From: an uncultured Oscillospiraceae bacterium
GTDB lineage: Bacteria > Bacillota_A > Clostridia > Oscillospirales > Oscillospiraceae
NCBI GenBank assembly: GCA_910584605.1
Contig: CAJUAW010000001.1
Location: 13,823 to 77,822 of the forward strand
Direction of reading: 5' to 3'
DNA length: 64,000 nt
Numbering within the stretch: position 1 is the first letter of the stretch; each line of letters opens with the position of its first letter. The translations under genes were made by a program, and so were the position numbers. The notes beneath the pieces are model-generated. The model had not been told where the DNA came from and did not search any database. It worked only from the letters and a program-made list of their open reading frames with translations. This document shows positions 9,126-18,266 of this stretch, piece after piece.

Positions 9126-9194
9126 TCTGTTTGAACAGATTCGTACCATTAAATAATACAAATTATATCACTTTCTAATAAAGTCATACAAATT
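9126..9194 (-). promoter_or_regulatory. Promoter and candidate AraR operators of the arabinose operon
   Basis: On the minus strand a perfect TATAAT (9162-9167) has a weak TTGTAT -35 (9186-9191). The 9-mer ATACAAATT occurs at 9156-9164 and 9186-9194, exactly 30 bp apart, and overlaps both promoter boxes. It resembles half of the Bacillus AraR operator (ATTTGTACGTACAAAT). A separate inverted repeat TCTGTT-TG-AACAGA lies at 9126-9139 in the leader. The 8999-9539 gap otherwise holds only AT-rich promoter DNA. Confidence 0.55.
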
Positions 9195-9467
9195 CGGCAA
9201 ATGATCTTGTTTTTCCTTTGGAAAAAGTTTATTTTTTGGAGATAAGAACCTGTATTTAGTTTGTTTTTTTCCGCTCCTCTCTGCTGTCCAGAATGTTTCT
9301 CCGATGGTGAACTTGCCTATCCGCCCCTCAAAACTTCATTTTCTTCCACCGGAGGTTCAAAAATTCCCGGTCAAATGTCCTGTTTTTCTCGGGAAAAAGC
9401 AGACAAATTTTCGCTGCACGTATGTGTAAAATGTGAAATTCGATAAGATAGCCAACCACTTTATTCG

Positions 9468-9495
9468 TTGGTTTTCACACAGACCCTGCTATAAT
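9468..9495 (+). promoter_or_regulatory. Promoter of the araR-like gene
   Basis: TTGGTT (9468-9473), 16-bp spacer and consensus TATAAT (9490-9495), 44 bp before the start codon. Confidence 0.55.
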
Positions 9496-9539
9496 GAGAG
9501 GCGAACTGTGTACCTCACACCAAAAGGCGGAATGACAAC

Positions 9540-10607
9540 ATGGCAATGAAGTACAAATTTCTGGCCGGCCTGCTGCGGGAAGAGCTGGCAAAGAACGGGA
9601 ACCGCGGCGGCTCCAAGCTGCCCACCGAGGCGGAGCTTACCCGCCGCTACCACATGAGCCGTCAGACGGTGCGCCACGCCCTCCAGCTGCTGGCGGACGA
9701 GGGGCTGGTCCAGAGCCGCCAGGGCAGCGGCACCTACACCACCGGCCGCATCCAGGAGCCCGCCTCCCGGCAGATCGCGGTGGTGACCTCCTTTTTGGAC
9801 GACTACATCTTCCCCACCGTCCTCCACGACGCCCAGAGCCTCTTCGCCCAGGAGGGCTACTCCACCCTGGTCTACGCCACCGAGAACCAGGTGGGGACCG
9901 AGCGGGACATCCTCCAGCGGCTGCTGGAACAGCCGGTGGGCGGCATTCTGGTGGAGGGCTCCAAAACCGCCCTCCCCAGCCCCAACGCCGACCTGTACCG
10001 CCGCCTGCAGGAGGCGGAGATCCCCCTGCTCTTTCTCCACGGCGCCTACGGCGAGCTGACGGGGGTCCCCTGCGTCTGTGACGACAACTACGGCGGCGGC
10101 TACCTGCTGGCCCGCCATCTCATCGAGCGGGGGCACACCCATCTGGCCGGCATCTTCAAAAGTGACGACGTCCAGGGCCCCCAGCGTTACCACGGCTGCA
10201 TCTCTGCCATCCGGGACGCCGGCCTGCCCATCTCCGACCGCTGCTTCCGCTGGTACGATACGGAGGACCGGCTGGAGATGATGGAAAAGCGCCGCTTCGA
10301 CCTGCTGCGCCGCTTCCTGGCCGAGCGCCTGGAGCCGGCCACCGCGGTGATCTGCTACAACGACGAGATCGCCTTCCTCCTGATCCAGGAGCTGCTGTCC
10401 ATGGGGAAACGGGTGCCGGAGGATGTGGCTGTGGTCAGCTTTGACAACAGCTATTACAGCCAGATCTGCCCTGTCCCCATCACCTCCCTGCGCCACCGGG
10501 AAAAAATGGGCCGGGTGGCGGCGGCGGAGATGATCCGCATCCTCGGCGGTGTGCAGCGGCAGTCCAGGGCTCTGGAGTGGGAGCTGCTGGAGCGCAGCAG
10601 CAGCTAA
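9540..10607 (+). CDS. araR: GntR/LacI-hybrid transcriptional repressor, AraR type
   Basis: A 355-residue regulator. Residues about 5-70 form a GntR winged helix (LPTEAELTRRYHMSRQTVRHA). Residues about 77 to the end form a LacI-type sugar-binding domain (IAVVTSF, AVVSFDNSYYSQ, PITSLRH). This hybrid architecture is characteristic of AraR, which represses arabinose genes until L-arabinose binds. It is divergent from the arabinose importer and separated from it by a shared 540-bp control region. Family knowledge and context agree; the exact operator is inferred. Confidence 0.88.
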   Translation: MAMKYKFLAGLLREELAKNGNRGGSKLPTEAELTRRYHMSRQTVRHALQLLADEGLVQSRQGSGTYTTGRIQEPASRQIAVVTSFLDDYIFPTVLHDAQSLFAQEGYSTLVYATENQVGTERDILQRLLEQPVGGILVEGSKTALPSPNADLYRRLQEAEIPLLFLHGAYGELTGVPCVCDDNYGGGYLLARHLIERGHTHLAGIFKSDDVQGPQRYHGCISAIRDAGLPISDRCFRWYDTEDRLEMMEKRRFDLLRRFLAERLEPATAVICYNDEIAFLLIQELLSMGKRVPEDVAVVSFDNSYYSQICPVPITSLRHREKMGRVAAAEMIRILGGVQRQSRALEWELLERSSS

Positions 10608-10641
10608 AAAGGTCCTCCGGCTGTTTGGCCGGAGGACCTTT
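10608..10641. terminator. Bidirectional terminator between araR and the SLH gene
   Basis: A 14-bp stem (10608-10621 with 10628-10641) is flanked by A-rich and T-rich ends and lies between convergent genes. Confidence 0.8.
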
Positions 10642-10654
10642 CCCCTTGTGCTGC

Positions 10655-12508
10655 CTATTTTACCACAATGATCCGGATGCGCCCGCCTTCGGATTCGGCC
10701 TTGTCGTACCAGCCGGTGACGTCGCCGCCGCTCTCCGCCCGGGCCAGGCTGGACAGGTAGTATCTGCCATCCCGGTACTCGTAGACCACCACGCCGTCGG
10801 CCAGGGTGTACCGCTGGCTGCCTGCGATAAGCTGATTGCCGGTGACCTGCCCCGCCTTCACCGCGGTAAGCCCGTACAGCCGCTCCGGGTTGGAGGGCTC
10901 GCCCAGAATCCGGACCCCTCCGGCGGTGACCTGGAACTTGGTGCTCCCGGCCATGGTGTAGCTCACGCCGCCCACGTCATACTGATAGGTGGAGTAACGG
11001 CTCATGCCCTCCCCCTCCTCGTCGTAGCGGGTGATGACGCCGTACTGGTAGGCGTCGCCGGTGACGTCGTTGAGGATGAGCGTCTCGATCTCCCCCTGGG
11101 GGTTGAGGGAGTAGTAGCGCACCTTGCCGCTGGTCAGGTTCAGCCCGGCCAGGCGGGCGGGGTAAATCACCGCGCCCCGGTTTTCGCTCACGTCCAGAAC
11201 CTCCGCCCCCTGGGCAAAGGTGTACTTGTCCAGCTTGGTGCCCTCCTGGTTCACCTTTCCGGTGAGGGAGGCGTTGGACAGCCCTCGGAGGGTGACCTCG
11301 CCCCCCTGTCCGGCCACCACGGCCCGGACCACGCTGCCCACCCGGTAGCCGCCCCGGGTCTGATACTGGTAGGTCTGGCCGTCGGTGGCCAGCAGGGTGA
11401 CCGTCTGGCTGGTGTAGCTGCCGCCGGAGCCGTCGGGGTAACCGGCGCTGGCAATGGCGGTCACGATGCCCACCCGCTCCCCAGCGCTGACCGAGACATC
11501 TTCCACCGCAGCCACGCCGCCGCTGCGGCCCAGCAGGAGGGTCACCGTGTCGCCCAGATGGTACTGGCCCAGGTCGGACAGGGCCAGGGCGGCGGCGGAG
11601 CTCTCAACGGCGTAGGTCCGGCCCGCCACCGTGACGGAGCTGGGATTGGCCCCGGAGGGCTCCAGCGCCTGGATGGGGCCGGTGGCCTTCTTGGCATAGG
11701 CCCACACCGTGCCCATGGAAGCGTTCCAGTAGACCACGTCGTAGTCCTGAATGTTGGCCAGCGACGCGGCGCTGCCGTTGCGGTAGACCTTGGAGGGGGT
11801 GAAGCCCAGGGAGGACCGCCACCCGCTGCCCCGCGCCACCACCGGCCCCTCCATCTGGCCGTTGACCAGGGAGACCACGTCAGGCTTTCCGGAGGCGTCC
11901 AAGCTGTGGCCCAGCCGCTGGATATAGGGCGCGCCCTCCTTGGTCCTGGCAGAGAGGAGGTTATAGAAGAGATACACCGCATCCTGCCGGGTGAGCGAGG
12001 AGGCCGCGTTCAGGGCAGAGACGCCGGCGCTCAGCTTCAGGCTGTGGTACATGGCCAACTGGCCGGTGGGGTAGGCCCCGGAACAATCCTCCGGACCGTA
12101 GCCCAGCAGCTCGAGCACCATGGACACCGCCTCCGCCAGATTGACCTCCTGACCGGGGCGGAAAGTACCGTCGCTGAAGCCGGACACCAGCCCCATGGCG
12201 ACCGCGGCCTCCACATAGCCGCTGGCCCAGTGGCTGCGGGGGACGTCCGGATAGGGGGAGGTGGCCGCCTGGCCCACGCCGTCCCCGCCGGGGGTGGCCT
12301 TTACCACCATGGTGACAAACTCCGCCCGGCTCACCTTGGCCGTCAGATTCAGGTTCCCGCTGCCGTCCCCGGACACAATGCCCAGGGCAGTCACCGCCTG
12401 GGACGCCTCTTCTAAAGAGGCCGCCGTTCCCGCCGCCGAGGCGGGCAGGACCAGCGCCAGCGTGAGGCAGGCCGCCAGAAGGGCGGCAAAAAGGCGTTTG
12501 GTTTTCAT
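10655..12508 (-). CDS. SLH-domain cell-surface protein of unknown function
   Basis: A 617-residue exported protein. MKTKRLFAALLAACLTLALV is a signal peptide ending near ASA-AGT. S-layer homology repeats follow (YPDVPRSHWASGYVEAAVA, GFSDGTFRPGQEVNLAEAV), which typically anchor proteins to pyruvylated wall polymers. The remaining 400 or so residues are beta-rich and not recognised. The frame is open to 12697, but the ATG at 12508 with AAGGAATGGGAA upstream gives the signal peptide. It follows the MacAB-like permease by about 95 bp in the same direction, so it may belong to that operon. Confidence 0.85.
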   Translation of the reverse strand: MKTKRLFAALLAACLTLALVLPASAAGTAASLEEASQAVTALGIVSGDGSGNLNLTAKVSRAEFVTMVVKATPGGDGVGQAATSPYPDVPRSHWASGYVEAAVAMGLVSGFSDGTFRPGQEVNLAEAVSMVLELLGYGPEDCSGAYPTGQLAMYHSLKLSAGVSALNAASSLTRQDAVYLFYNLLSARTKEGAPYIQRLGHSLDASGKPDVVSLVNGQMEGPVVARGSGWRSSLGFTPSKVYRNGSAASLANIQDYDVVYWNASMGTVWAYAKKATGPIQALEPSGANPSSVTVAGRTYAVESSAAALALSDLGQYHLGDTVTLLLGRSGGVAAVEDVSVSAGERVGIVTAIASAGYPDGSGGSYTSQTVTLLATDGQTYQYQTRGGYRVGSVVRAVVAGQGGEVTLRGLSNASLTGKVNQEGTKLDKYTFAQGAEVLDVSENRGAVIYPARLAGLNLTSGKVRYYSLNPQGEIETLILNDVTGDAYQYGVITRYDEEGEGMSRYSTYQYDVGGVSYTMAGSTKFQVTAGGVRILGEPSNPERLYGLTAVKAGQVTGNQLIAGSQRYTLADGVVVYEYRDGRYYLSSLARAESGGDVTGWYDKAESEGGRIRIIVVK

Positions 12509-12602
12509 AGTTCCCATTCCTTTCAAAAAATCTCTCCCATCGCCCCGCAGGGAGGCCCCCCTTCGCAGAGGGAGGCCCTTTCCCCGCGTGGGACGGGGGT
12601 CC

Positions 12603-13853
12603 CTAATCGTACCGCAGGGCGTCAATGGGGTTGAGCTTGGCCGCCTTGTTGGCGGGCAGGTAGCCGAACAGCACCCCGATGCCCACCGACACGCCAAAGC
12701 TCAGTCCAATGGCTCCCAGGGTGGGGGTGGCGTTGAAGGTGATGCCGCTGGCGCCCATGCTGGCCACCAGCATTCCGCCCAACAGGGCCTCCAGCACCTT
12801 GGCCAGCAGACAGCCGAAGCCGATGCCCAGCAGGCCGCCAATGGCGGAGGTGGTGCCCGCCTCAATGACGAACTGGCTGCGGATGTCCTTCCGCTTGGCC
12901 CCCAGGGACTTGCGCACGCCAATCTCCCGGGTGCGCTCGGTGACGGACACCAGCATGATGTTCATAATGCCGATGCCGCCCACCAGCAGGGAGATGGCGG
13001 CGATGGCCACCAGCACCCCCATGGCCACCCCCATCATGGCGTTGATCTGGTTGGCCTGCTCCGCCATGGTGGTGATGTAGAAGTAATCCCACATGCCATC
13101 TTCAGTACGGAAAAAGTCGTTGAGATAGGCCTCGATAATCCTTTTGCCGGCGTCGGCGGTCTCGCCGGAGGTGCTGGTGAAGATGTACAAATTGACCCAC
13201 CGGCTGCCCATGATCTCCAGGGCAGTGGTGTAGGGGATGTAGATCTGATCGTCCTGGCTGCCAGGGAGCATCTCCAGCTCGGCGTTGCGCTTGAGCACCC
13301 CCACCACCGTGAGGGGCCGGCCGTTGATGGAAAGCTGTTTCCCCAGGGCGTCTCCGTCAAAGGCTTCCTGTTCCAGATAGGCCCCGATGATGCAGATGTT
13401 TTCCCGCCGCTCCACGTCCATGTAGCTGACGAAGCGGCCCTTGGCCAGCTGCTCGCCATCGATGGTGTAGCCGGTGGCGGCGTTGTACATAATCTCGCTG
13501 ACGCCGTAGAGGTTGGTACGGTCAAATTTATCGCTGCCGTGGCGGACCACAGCATTGACCCCCAGATAGGGGGATACGCCGGTGAGAATGTCCGCGTTTG
13601 CCTCCACCATGTCATACATATCCTCCGGGTCGGGCAGCCTATCCAATGTGCCGCCGAAGAACTGGGCCTGGATCATGTTGATGCCCAGTTTATCCACCTG
13701 CTGCTGGACCATGCCGGTGAGGCCATTGCCCAGGGACAGGATGACGATGACCGCCCCCACGCCGATGATGATGCCCAGCATGGTGAGCAATGCCCGCATT
13801 TTGCTGGTGGTGAGGGACTTGATGGCCAGGCGGAAGGACTGGGTGAAGTTCAT
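12603..13853 (-). CDS. MacB/FtsX-type ABC transporter permease
   Basis: A 416-residue membrane protein with one N-terminal membrane helix (about 20-42), a large extracytoplasmic MacB-PCD-like domain (about 45-280), and three C-terminal helices with the FtsX motif region (GIGIMNIMLVSVTERTREIG, VRKSLGAKR). Such permeases act by mechanotransmission to expel or extract peptides, lipids or antibiotics at the membrane surface. The gene overlaps its ATPase by 4 bp. The substrate is unknown. Confidence 0.9.
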   Translation of the reverse strand: MNFTQSFRLAIKSLTTSKMRALLTMLGIIIGVGAVIVILSLGNGLTGMVQQQVDKLGINMIQAQFFGGTLDRLPDPEDMYDMVEANADILTGVSPYLGVNAVVRHGSDKFDRTNLYGVSEIMYNAATGYTIDGEQLAKGRFVSYMDVERRENICIIGAYLEQEAFDGDALGKQLSINGRPLTVVGVLKRNAELEMLPGSQDDQIYIPYTTALEIMGSRWVNLYIFTSTSGETADAGKRIIEAYLNDFFRTEDGMWDYFYITTMAEQANQINAMMGVAMGVLVAIAAISLLVGGIGIMNIMLVSVTERTREIGVRKSLGAKRKDIRSQFVIEAGTTSAIGGLLGIGFGCLLAKVLEALLGGMLVASMGASGITFNATPTLGAIGLSFGVSVGIGVLFGYLPANKAAKLNPIDALRYD

Positions 13854-14593
13854 GCGCCCACCTCCTCTGCCTCGTCCTCCCCGTGGGGTTGGACCACCGC
13901 CCGGGGATCGCGGGAGTCCCCGTCGTAGATGATTTTGCCGTCCTGAAGGCGGACAATCCGCTCGGCCTTCACGGCGATGGAGTTGTCGTGGGTGATGAGG
14001 ACCACCGTATTTCCCTCCTGGTGCAGCTGCTTGAGGAATTTCAGCACCTCCCGCCCGGTGCGGGAGTCCAGGGCGCCGGTGGGCTCGTCGGCCAGGATCA
14101 GGCTGGGGTCCCCCGCCAGCGCCCGGGCGATGGACACCCGCTGCTGCTGTCCGCCGGACAGCTGGGAGGGCAGGTTCTTCCCCTTGTCCCGCAGGCCCAC
14201 CCGCTCCAACGAGGCCAAAGCCCGCTCCCGGCGTTCGCCGCTGTCCACCCCGGCATAGAGCAGGGGCAGCTCCACGTTCTCCAGCACGGTGAGCTTGGGG
14301 ATCAGGTTGTACTGCTGGAAGATGAAGCCCAGCATCTTGTTGCGGATTTCCGCCTGCTGGTCGTCGTCCATTGTGGACACGTCCACACCCCCCAGGTGGT
14401 AGGTGCCCGAGGTGGGCACGTCCAGACAGCCGATGATGTTCATAGCGGTGGACTTGCCTGACCCGGAGGAACCCACGATGGCCACAAACTCCCCCTGGTC
14501 GATGGTCAGATCCACCCCGTCCAGGGCGTGGACCGTCTCCGAGCCCATTTGGTAGATTTTATAGACGTTTTTCAGTTCAATGAGGTGTTCCAC
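13850..14593 (-). CDS. MacB/LolD-type ABC transporter ATP-binding protein
   Basis: A 247-residue stand-alone ATPase with Walker A GSSGSGKST, Q-loop FIFQQYNLIP, signature LSGGQQQR and Walker B LILADEP. The sequence matches the LolD/MacB/SalX subgroup that works with FtsX-fold permeases. It sits 6 bp after the adaptor gene and overlaps the permease by 4 bp, giving an adaptor-ATPase-permease operon. Confidence 0.93.
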   Translation of the reverse strand: MEHLIELKNVYKIYQMGSETVHALDGVDLTIDQGEFVAIVGSSGSGKSTAMNIIGCLDVPTSGTYHLGGVDVSTMDDDQQAEIRNKMLGFIFQQYNLIPKLTVLENVELPLLYAGVDSGERRERALASLERVGLRDKGKNLPSQLSGGQQQRVSIARALAGDPSLILADEPTGALDSRTGREVLKFLKQLHQEGNTVVLITHDNSIAVKAERIVRLQDGKIIYDGDSRDPRAVVQPHGEDEAEEVGA

Positions 14594-14599
14594 CGTTCA

Positions 14600-16246
14600 T
14601 CAACCTCCCGCAGGCGCAGCGGCCATAACTCCGCCGCCCATGCCGCCCTGGACCTGGAGGGGCACCAGAACGGTGTCCCCCTCGTTCAGGCCGGAGGTGA
14701 TCTCTACATAATCTCCGTCGCCGCCGCCCAGGACGACGGTGCGTTCCTCCGTCTTGGTGGGGTCCAGCACTGCGGCCCCGTCGGGAGACAGGCATCCCTC
14801 CAGGGGCACCAGCACGGTGTCTCCCCGCTGAACCGCCTCCGCCGGAATGGACAGGGCATTGGAGATTTCCTCCACAATGATGTCGGCGGAGACATTCATG
14901 CCTGGATTCAGTCCGCCGTAGTCCTCCAGAAGGATGGTAGCCGGGTAGGTGGTAAAGCCGTTGGTGGTGGTGCCGTTGATGCTCACCCGGTCCACCACCC
15001 CCTGAAACACCTCGCCGGGAATGGCGTCGGCGGTGATCTCCACCGTCTGCCCCTTCTGGAGGATGCTCAGGTCCAGCTCGCTGATGTTCATCTCCAGCTT
15101 TAAGTAGCTCAGGTCATAGATGACAGCCAGAGAACCGGCCTCGATGTTGTTCACGTTGTCCCCGGCCTTCACGTTCTTCTCAATGACGGTACCCGAGATG
15201 GGGGCGGTGATGGTGTAGTTTTCCAGCATATCCTGGGCCCGCTGGAGGGCGAGCCGGGCGTTCTCCACTGCGATGGACAAGTCCTCCAGCGAGCTCTGGG
15301 CGGTGGTCCCGCCCAGGCTCACCAGAGCGGACCCGGCGGACACCCGGCTCCCGGCGGTGACGAACGCCTCGGTGACCTCGCCGCTGGCCTGGGCCGTCAC
15401 GGTCTGGCGCAGGTTCTCCTCAAAGCTGGCGCTCCCGGCGCAGGCGACGTCCCCCACCTGGGCGGTGGCGGAATTGGCGGCGGTCAGCGCCCCCGGGTTG
15501 CTCACCCGGATCTTCACCTGGCGCACCAGCGCGCCTCCCGCCCCCACCAGCTCGGCGGAGGAAACGGATTCCACCGTGCCGGACAGGGTCTCCATGGTGC
15601 CGGCAATGGTCACCTGGGCGCTCTGGCCAGCGTAGATCTGCTGGGCGTCGGCGGAGTGGAAGGGCAGAGTCACATGCAGGGTGGAGGTATCCGCCACCTC
15701 CGCAATGGGCGTGCCCGGCCCCACCAGGTCACCCCGCTGGACCAGCACCTCCTGCACCACCCCGGCTCCGCCCGCCCGGACAGTCAGGTTGGCGGCCAGG
15801 TCGTCGTAGCTCTTCTGGGCCTGACGGAGGGCCAGCTCCGCCTGGGCGATGCTCATCTCAGCATCCTTGGCGTCCAGACGGTAGAGCAGCTGGCCCTTCT
15901 CCACCCGGTCGCCCACCTCAAAGGGGGCCTCCAGCACCTCGCCGGTGACCAGGGTCTTCAGGTAATAGGACTCGATGGGGGTGACAGTCCCCGTGCCGGA
16001 GACAGAGGCGGTCAGGTCCCTCCGCTGGACCGTGTCCGGCATATACTGCCCGGTCAGTCCAGCTCCTCCGCCCCCGGAGGACCTCAGAAAGAACCAGTAT
16101 ACCGCCAGCAGCACTGCAGCGGCGATTAAGCCCCGTCTCAGCCACTTCCTCCCCTTCTTGCTTTTGGGCAGACGGGGAACGGGCAGCTTCCGTTTTTTCT
16201 CTGGCGCCTGGGGCGCTTCCGGCGTCACGACAGTTGTTGTTTCCAT
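14600..16246 (-). CDS. HlyD/MacA-family efflux adaptor protein
   Basis: A 548-residue membrane-fusion protein. A short cytoplasmic N-terminus is followed by one membrane anchor near residues 38-55 and an extracytoplasmic region with two biotinyl-lipoyl-like segments (VGDRVEKGQLLYRLD, ITAPISGTVIEKNVKAGDNV) separated by alpha-hairpin sequence. In Gram-positives these adaptors assist MacB-like permeases without an outer-membrane channel. GAGGAGGTCC before the ATG supports the start. It is longer than typical MacA (about 370 residues) because of an inserted or duplicated barrel region. Confidence 0.88.
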   Translation of the reverse strand: METTTVVTPEAPQAPEKKRKLPVPRLPKSKKGRKWLRRGLIAAAVLLAVYWFFLRSSGGGGAGLTGQYMPDTVQRRDLTASVSGTGTVTPIESYYLKTLVTGEVLEAPFEVGDRVEKGQLLYRLDAKDAEMSIAQAELALRQAQKSYDDLAANLTVRAGGAGVVQEVLVQRGDLVGPGTPIAEVADTSTLHVTLPFHSADAQQIYAGQSAQVTIAGTMETLSGTVESVSSAELVGAGGALVRQVKIRVSNPGALTAANSATAQVGDVACAGSASFEENLRQTVTAQASGEVTEAFVTAGSRVSAGSALVSLGGTTAQSSLEDLSIAVENARLALQRAQDMLENYTITAPISGTVIEKNVKAGDNVNNIEAGSLAVIYDLSYLKLEMNISELDLSILQKGQTVEITADAIPGEVFQGVVDRVSINGTTTNGFTTYPATILLEDYGGLNPGMNVSADIIVEEISNALSIPAEAVQRGDTVLVPLEGCLSPDGAAVLDPTKTEERTVVLGGGDGDYVEITSGLNEGDTVLVPLQVQGGMGGGVMAAAPAGG

Positions 16247-16598
16247 AACGGACCTCCTCTATTTGCACCGCTTGAGCGGTGAGTTTCACATGGGATATTG
16301 TACTGGGCGTTCCTTACATTTTTCCAAAGAACAGTTAAAATTTTCATTAAATTTTTTCAGCCCCTATCCTAGCCGCCAATCGGAAAGCCAGCGGTAAAGA
16401 AAAAGGTAAAGATTTGGGAAAGATTTTCTCCCCCTGTGCCGCCACTATATACCCTCCAGCCGCTGGAAGGTCAAGGGTACTTCGCCATTATAAGTCTTAT
16501 TTTTAAAGAAATCAAGGAGCAAATCATTAAATTTAAGAAAAATGTAAGAACCTCCTGTCTGTGTCTTAAAATATGAGAAAACGAGAGGGGCGTGTCGT
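16247..16598. other. Divergent intergenic control region (efflux operon / XRE gene)
   Basis: About 350 bp, AT-rich. It holds the inverted repeat CACCGCT-TG-AGCGGTG (16266-16281) in the leader of the efflux operon, a TACAAT-like -10 on the minus strand (near 16297-16302), and minus-strand repeats TTTAAT-N5-TTTTAA at 11-bp period further upstream. TAAAAT (16567-16572) is a possible -10 for the XRE gene. No coding signal was seen. Confidence 0.4.
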
Positions 16599-16943
16599 AT
16601 GACGGAATTGGGGCAGGCTCTGCGGATGGCGCGGGAGCGCCGGGAGCTGAGCCAGACCAAGGTTATGGCGCTGACCGGAATCAACAACAAAACACTGTCC
16701 GGCTACGAAAACGGCGTAGCGGAGCCCGACCTGCAAACGCTGTCCACACTGCTGCGGCTGTACCGGGTGTCGGCGGACCAGCTTCTGCGTCTGAGCGCCC
16801 CCGCCCTCCCAGAGGATGAGGAGCATCTCCTCGTCCTCTACCGCGCCCTATCCAAGGAGCAGCAGCAGGAGCTGCTCCTGGTGCTGGACGCCCTGTCCGC
16901 CCACCGCGCCTCACAGCCGAAACAGAAGCAGGAGCGCCTCTGA
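16599..16943 (+). CDS. XRE-family helix-turn-helix regulator
   Basis: A 114-residue protein whose first 60 residues form a Cro/C1-type helix-turn-helix (LGQALRMARERRELSQTKVM, GYENGVAEPDLQTLSTLLRL). A charged Glu/Gln-rich tail follows. It is divergent from the efflux operon and could control it, but nothing in the sequence proves the target. GAGAGGGG precedes the ATG. Confidence 0.85.
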   Translation: MTELGQALRMARERRELSQTKVMALTGINNKTLSGYENGVAEPDLQTLSTLLRLYRVSADQLLRLSAPALPEDEEHLLVLYRALSKEQQQELLLVLDALSAHRASQPKQKQERL

Positions 16944-16962
16944 CCGCCCCCACAAAACACGA

Positions 16963-17001
16963 ACGCCGCGCCAAGGACCTGTCCGGTCCCCGGCGCGGCG
17001 T
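16963..17001. terminator. Bidirectional terminator between the XRE gene and mtlD
   Basis: A 10-bp ACGCCGCGCC/GGCGCGGCGT stem encloses an inner GGACC/GGTCC hairpin, followed by GTTT on the plus strand. Confidence 0.7.
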
Positions 17002-17014
17002 GTTTCTGATTTGC

Positions 17015-18175
17015 TTACTGCCTGGCGATACTCAGGGCGCGGTACACGTCCAAGATGCGGGTAAACAGGGCGTCTCCAGGCTTCAGGCCGGTGTACTTCT
17101 CCAGAGCCTGCTCCACGCCGCCGTCCTGGATGGCCTTCTGCAGCTCCACGCTCTGCTCGTCCTCGGGGCAGTTGAAGTGGAGGGCGGCCGCCGCGCCAAA
17201 GATCAGATGGTCCACCGGCAGGCCGTAGCCGTAGGCGGTCATGAGAGGCTTCATCAGCCGGTCGGTGGGGGCCAGCTTGCGGATGGGCTCCCGGGCCACC
17301 CGGGCAGTCTCGTCCTCCAGGAAGGGGTTCTGGAACCGGGCAAAGATGCGCTCAATATAGGCGTGGTGGGCTTCGGGGTCGAAGCCGAACTTTTGGATGA
17401 GGCCCTCGCCGCTCTCCCACATGGCCTGGTGGACCAGCGGGCCGATGGCGGGGTCAGCGATACTCTCCACGATGGTCTTATGCCCCCTGAGGGCGCCCAA
17501 ATAGGCGCAGATGGCGTGGCCGCTGTTCAGGGTGAACAGCTTGCGCTCCAGATAGGCGTCCAGGTCGTCCACCCAGCCCAGGCCCTCGATCTCGGGCCGC
17601 TGCCCCTTCCAGCCGCCTTTCTCCACATCCCACTCGGTATACTGCTCTACCGCTACGTCCAGGGGGTTCTCAAAGCTGGCCTTGGGGACGATGCGGTCCA
17701 CGGCGCAGTCGGCAAAGCCCACATACTCCTTGGCGTAAGCGAGTTCCTCCTCGCTCAGGTTGCTGTAGACGGCGTCCCGCAGCTGGCTGGTGCCCCGGAT
17801 TGCGTTCTCGCAGGCCACCACGTTGAGGATCTGGGTGCTCCCGGCAGCCTTCCGGGCCTGGATGCCGGCGGCGATGGGCTTGGCCACGATGGGCAGGATC
17901 CGCAGGCCCACGGCAGTGGTGATCAGCTGGCAGTCTCCGGCGATGGCCTCCGCCAGCTCCGGCCCGGCGGAGGAGATGCCGCTGATGTTGGTGACGGTCC
18001 ACTCCGCGCACTCCCGGTCCTGGATGTGGACGGTGTAGCTCTTCCGCTCGTTGATGGCGGTGATCAGGTTTTCTGCCACGTCGGCAAAGGTCACGTGGTA
18101 GCCGCTTTTTTCCAGCAGAGCTCCGATAAAGCCCCGTCCGATGTTGCCCGCGCCGATCATGATCGCTTGTTTCAT
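17015..18175 (-). CDS. mtlD: Mannitol-1-phosphate 5-dehydrogenase
   Basis: Oxidises D-mannitol 1-phosphate to fructose 6-phosphate with NAD+. The 386-residue length matches the family. The N-terminal Rossmann motif GAGNIGRGFIG binds NAD, and the long-chain dehydrogenase region includes KLFTLNSGHA, carrying the conserved lysine/asparagine/histidine catalytic area. It is divergent from the DeoR-type regulator and mtlA, so mannitol uptake and oxidation share one control region. Confidence 0.96.
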   Translation of the reverse strand: MKQAIMIGAGNIGRGFIGALLEKSGYHVTFADVAENLITAINERKSYTVHIQDRECAEWTVTNISGISSAGPELAEAIAGDCQLITTAVGLRILPIVAKPIAAGIQARKAAGSTQILNVVACENAIRGTSQLRDAVYSNLSEEELAYAKEYVGFADCAVDRIVPKASFENPLDVAVEQYTEWDVEKGGWKGQRPEIEGLGWVDDLDAYLERKLFTLNSGHAICAYLGALRGHKTIVESIADPAIGPLVHQAMWESGEGLIQKFGFDPEAHHAYIERIFARFQNPFLEDETARVAREPIRKLAPTDRLMKPLMTAYGYGLPVDHLIFGAAAALHFNCPEDEQSVELQKAIQDGGVEQALEKYTGLKPGDALFTRILDVYRALSIARQ

Positions 18176-18237
18176 GTTAATCCTTCCTTTTGTAATTGTA
18201 TTGAAATGTGGTGCGCTCCGGTGCTTCCTTGCCTATG

Positions 18238-18266
18238 AGTATAGCCCATCCCCCTGGGGATAACAA
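18238..18266 (-). promoter_or_regulatory. mtlD promoter with palindrome in the spacer
   Basis: On the minus strand TTGTTA (18261-18266), 17-bp spacer and TATACT (18238-18243). The spacer contains the palindrome ATCCCC-CT-GGGGAT (18248-18261), a possible operator. Confidence 0.6.

Noticed and set aside
9261..9446. 61-codon frame between the ara importer and araR
   Set aside because: No ribosome site, atypical codon use, in an AT-rich control region.
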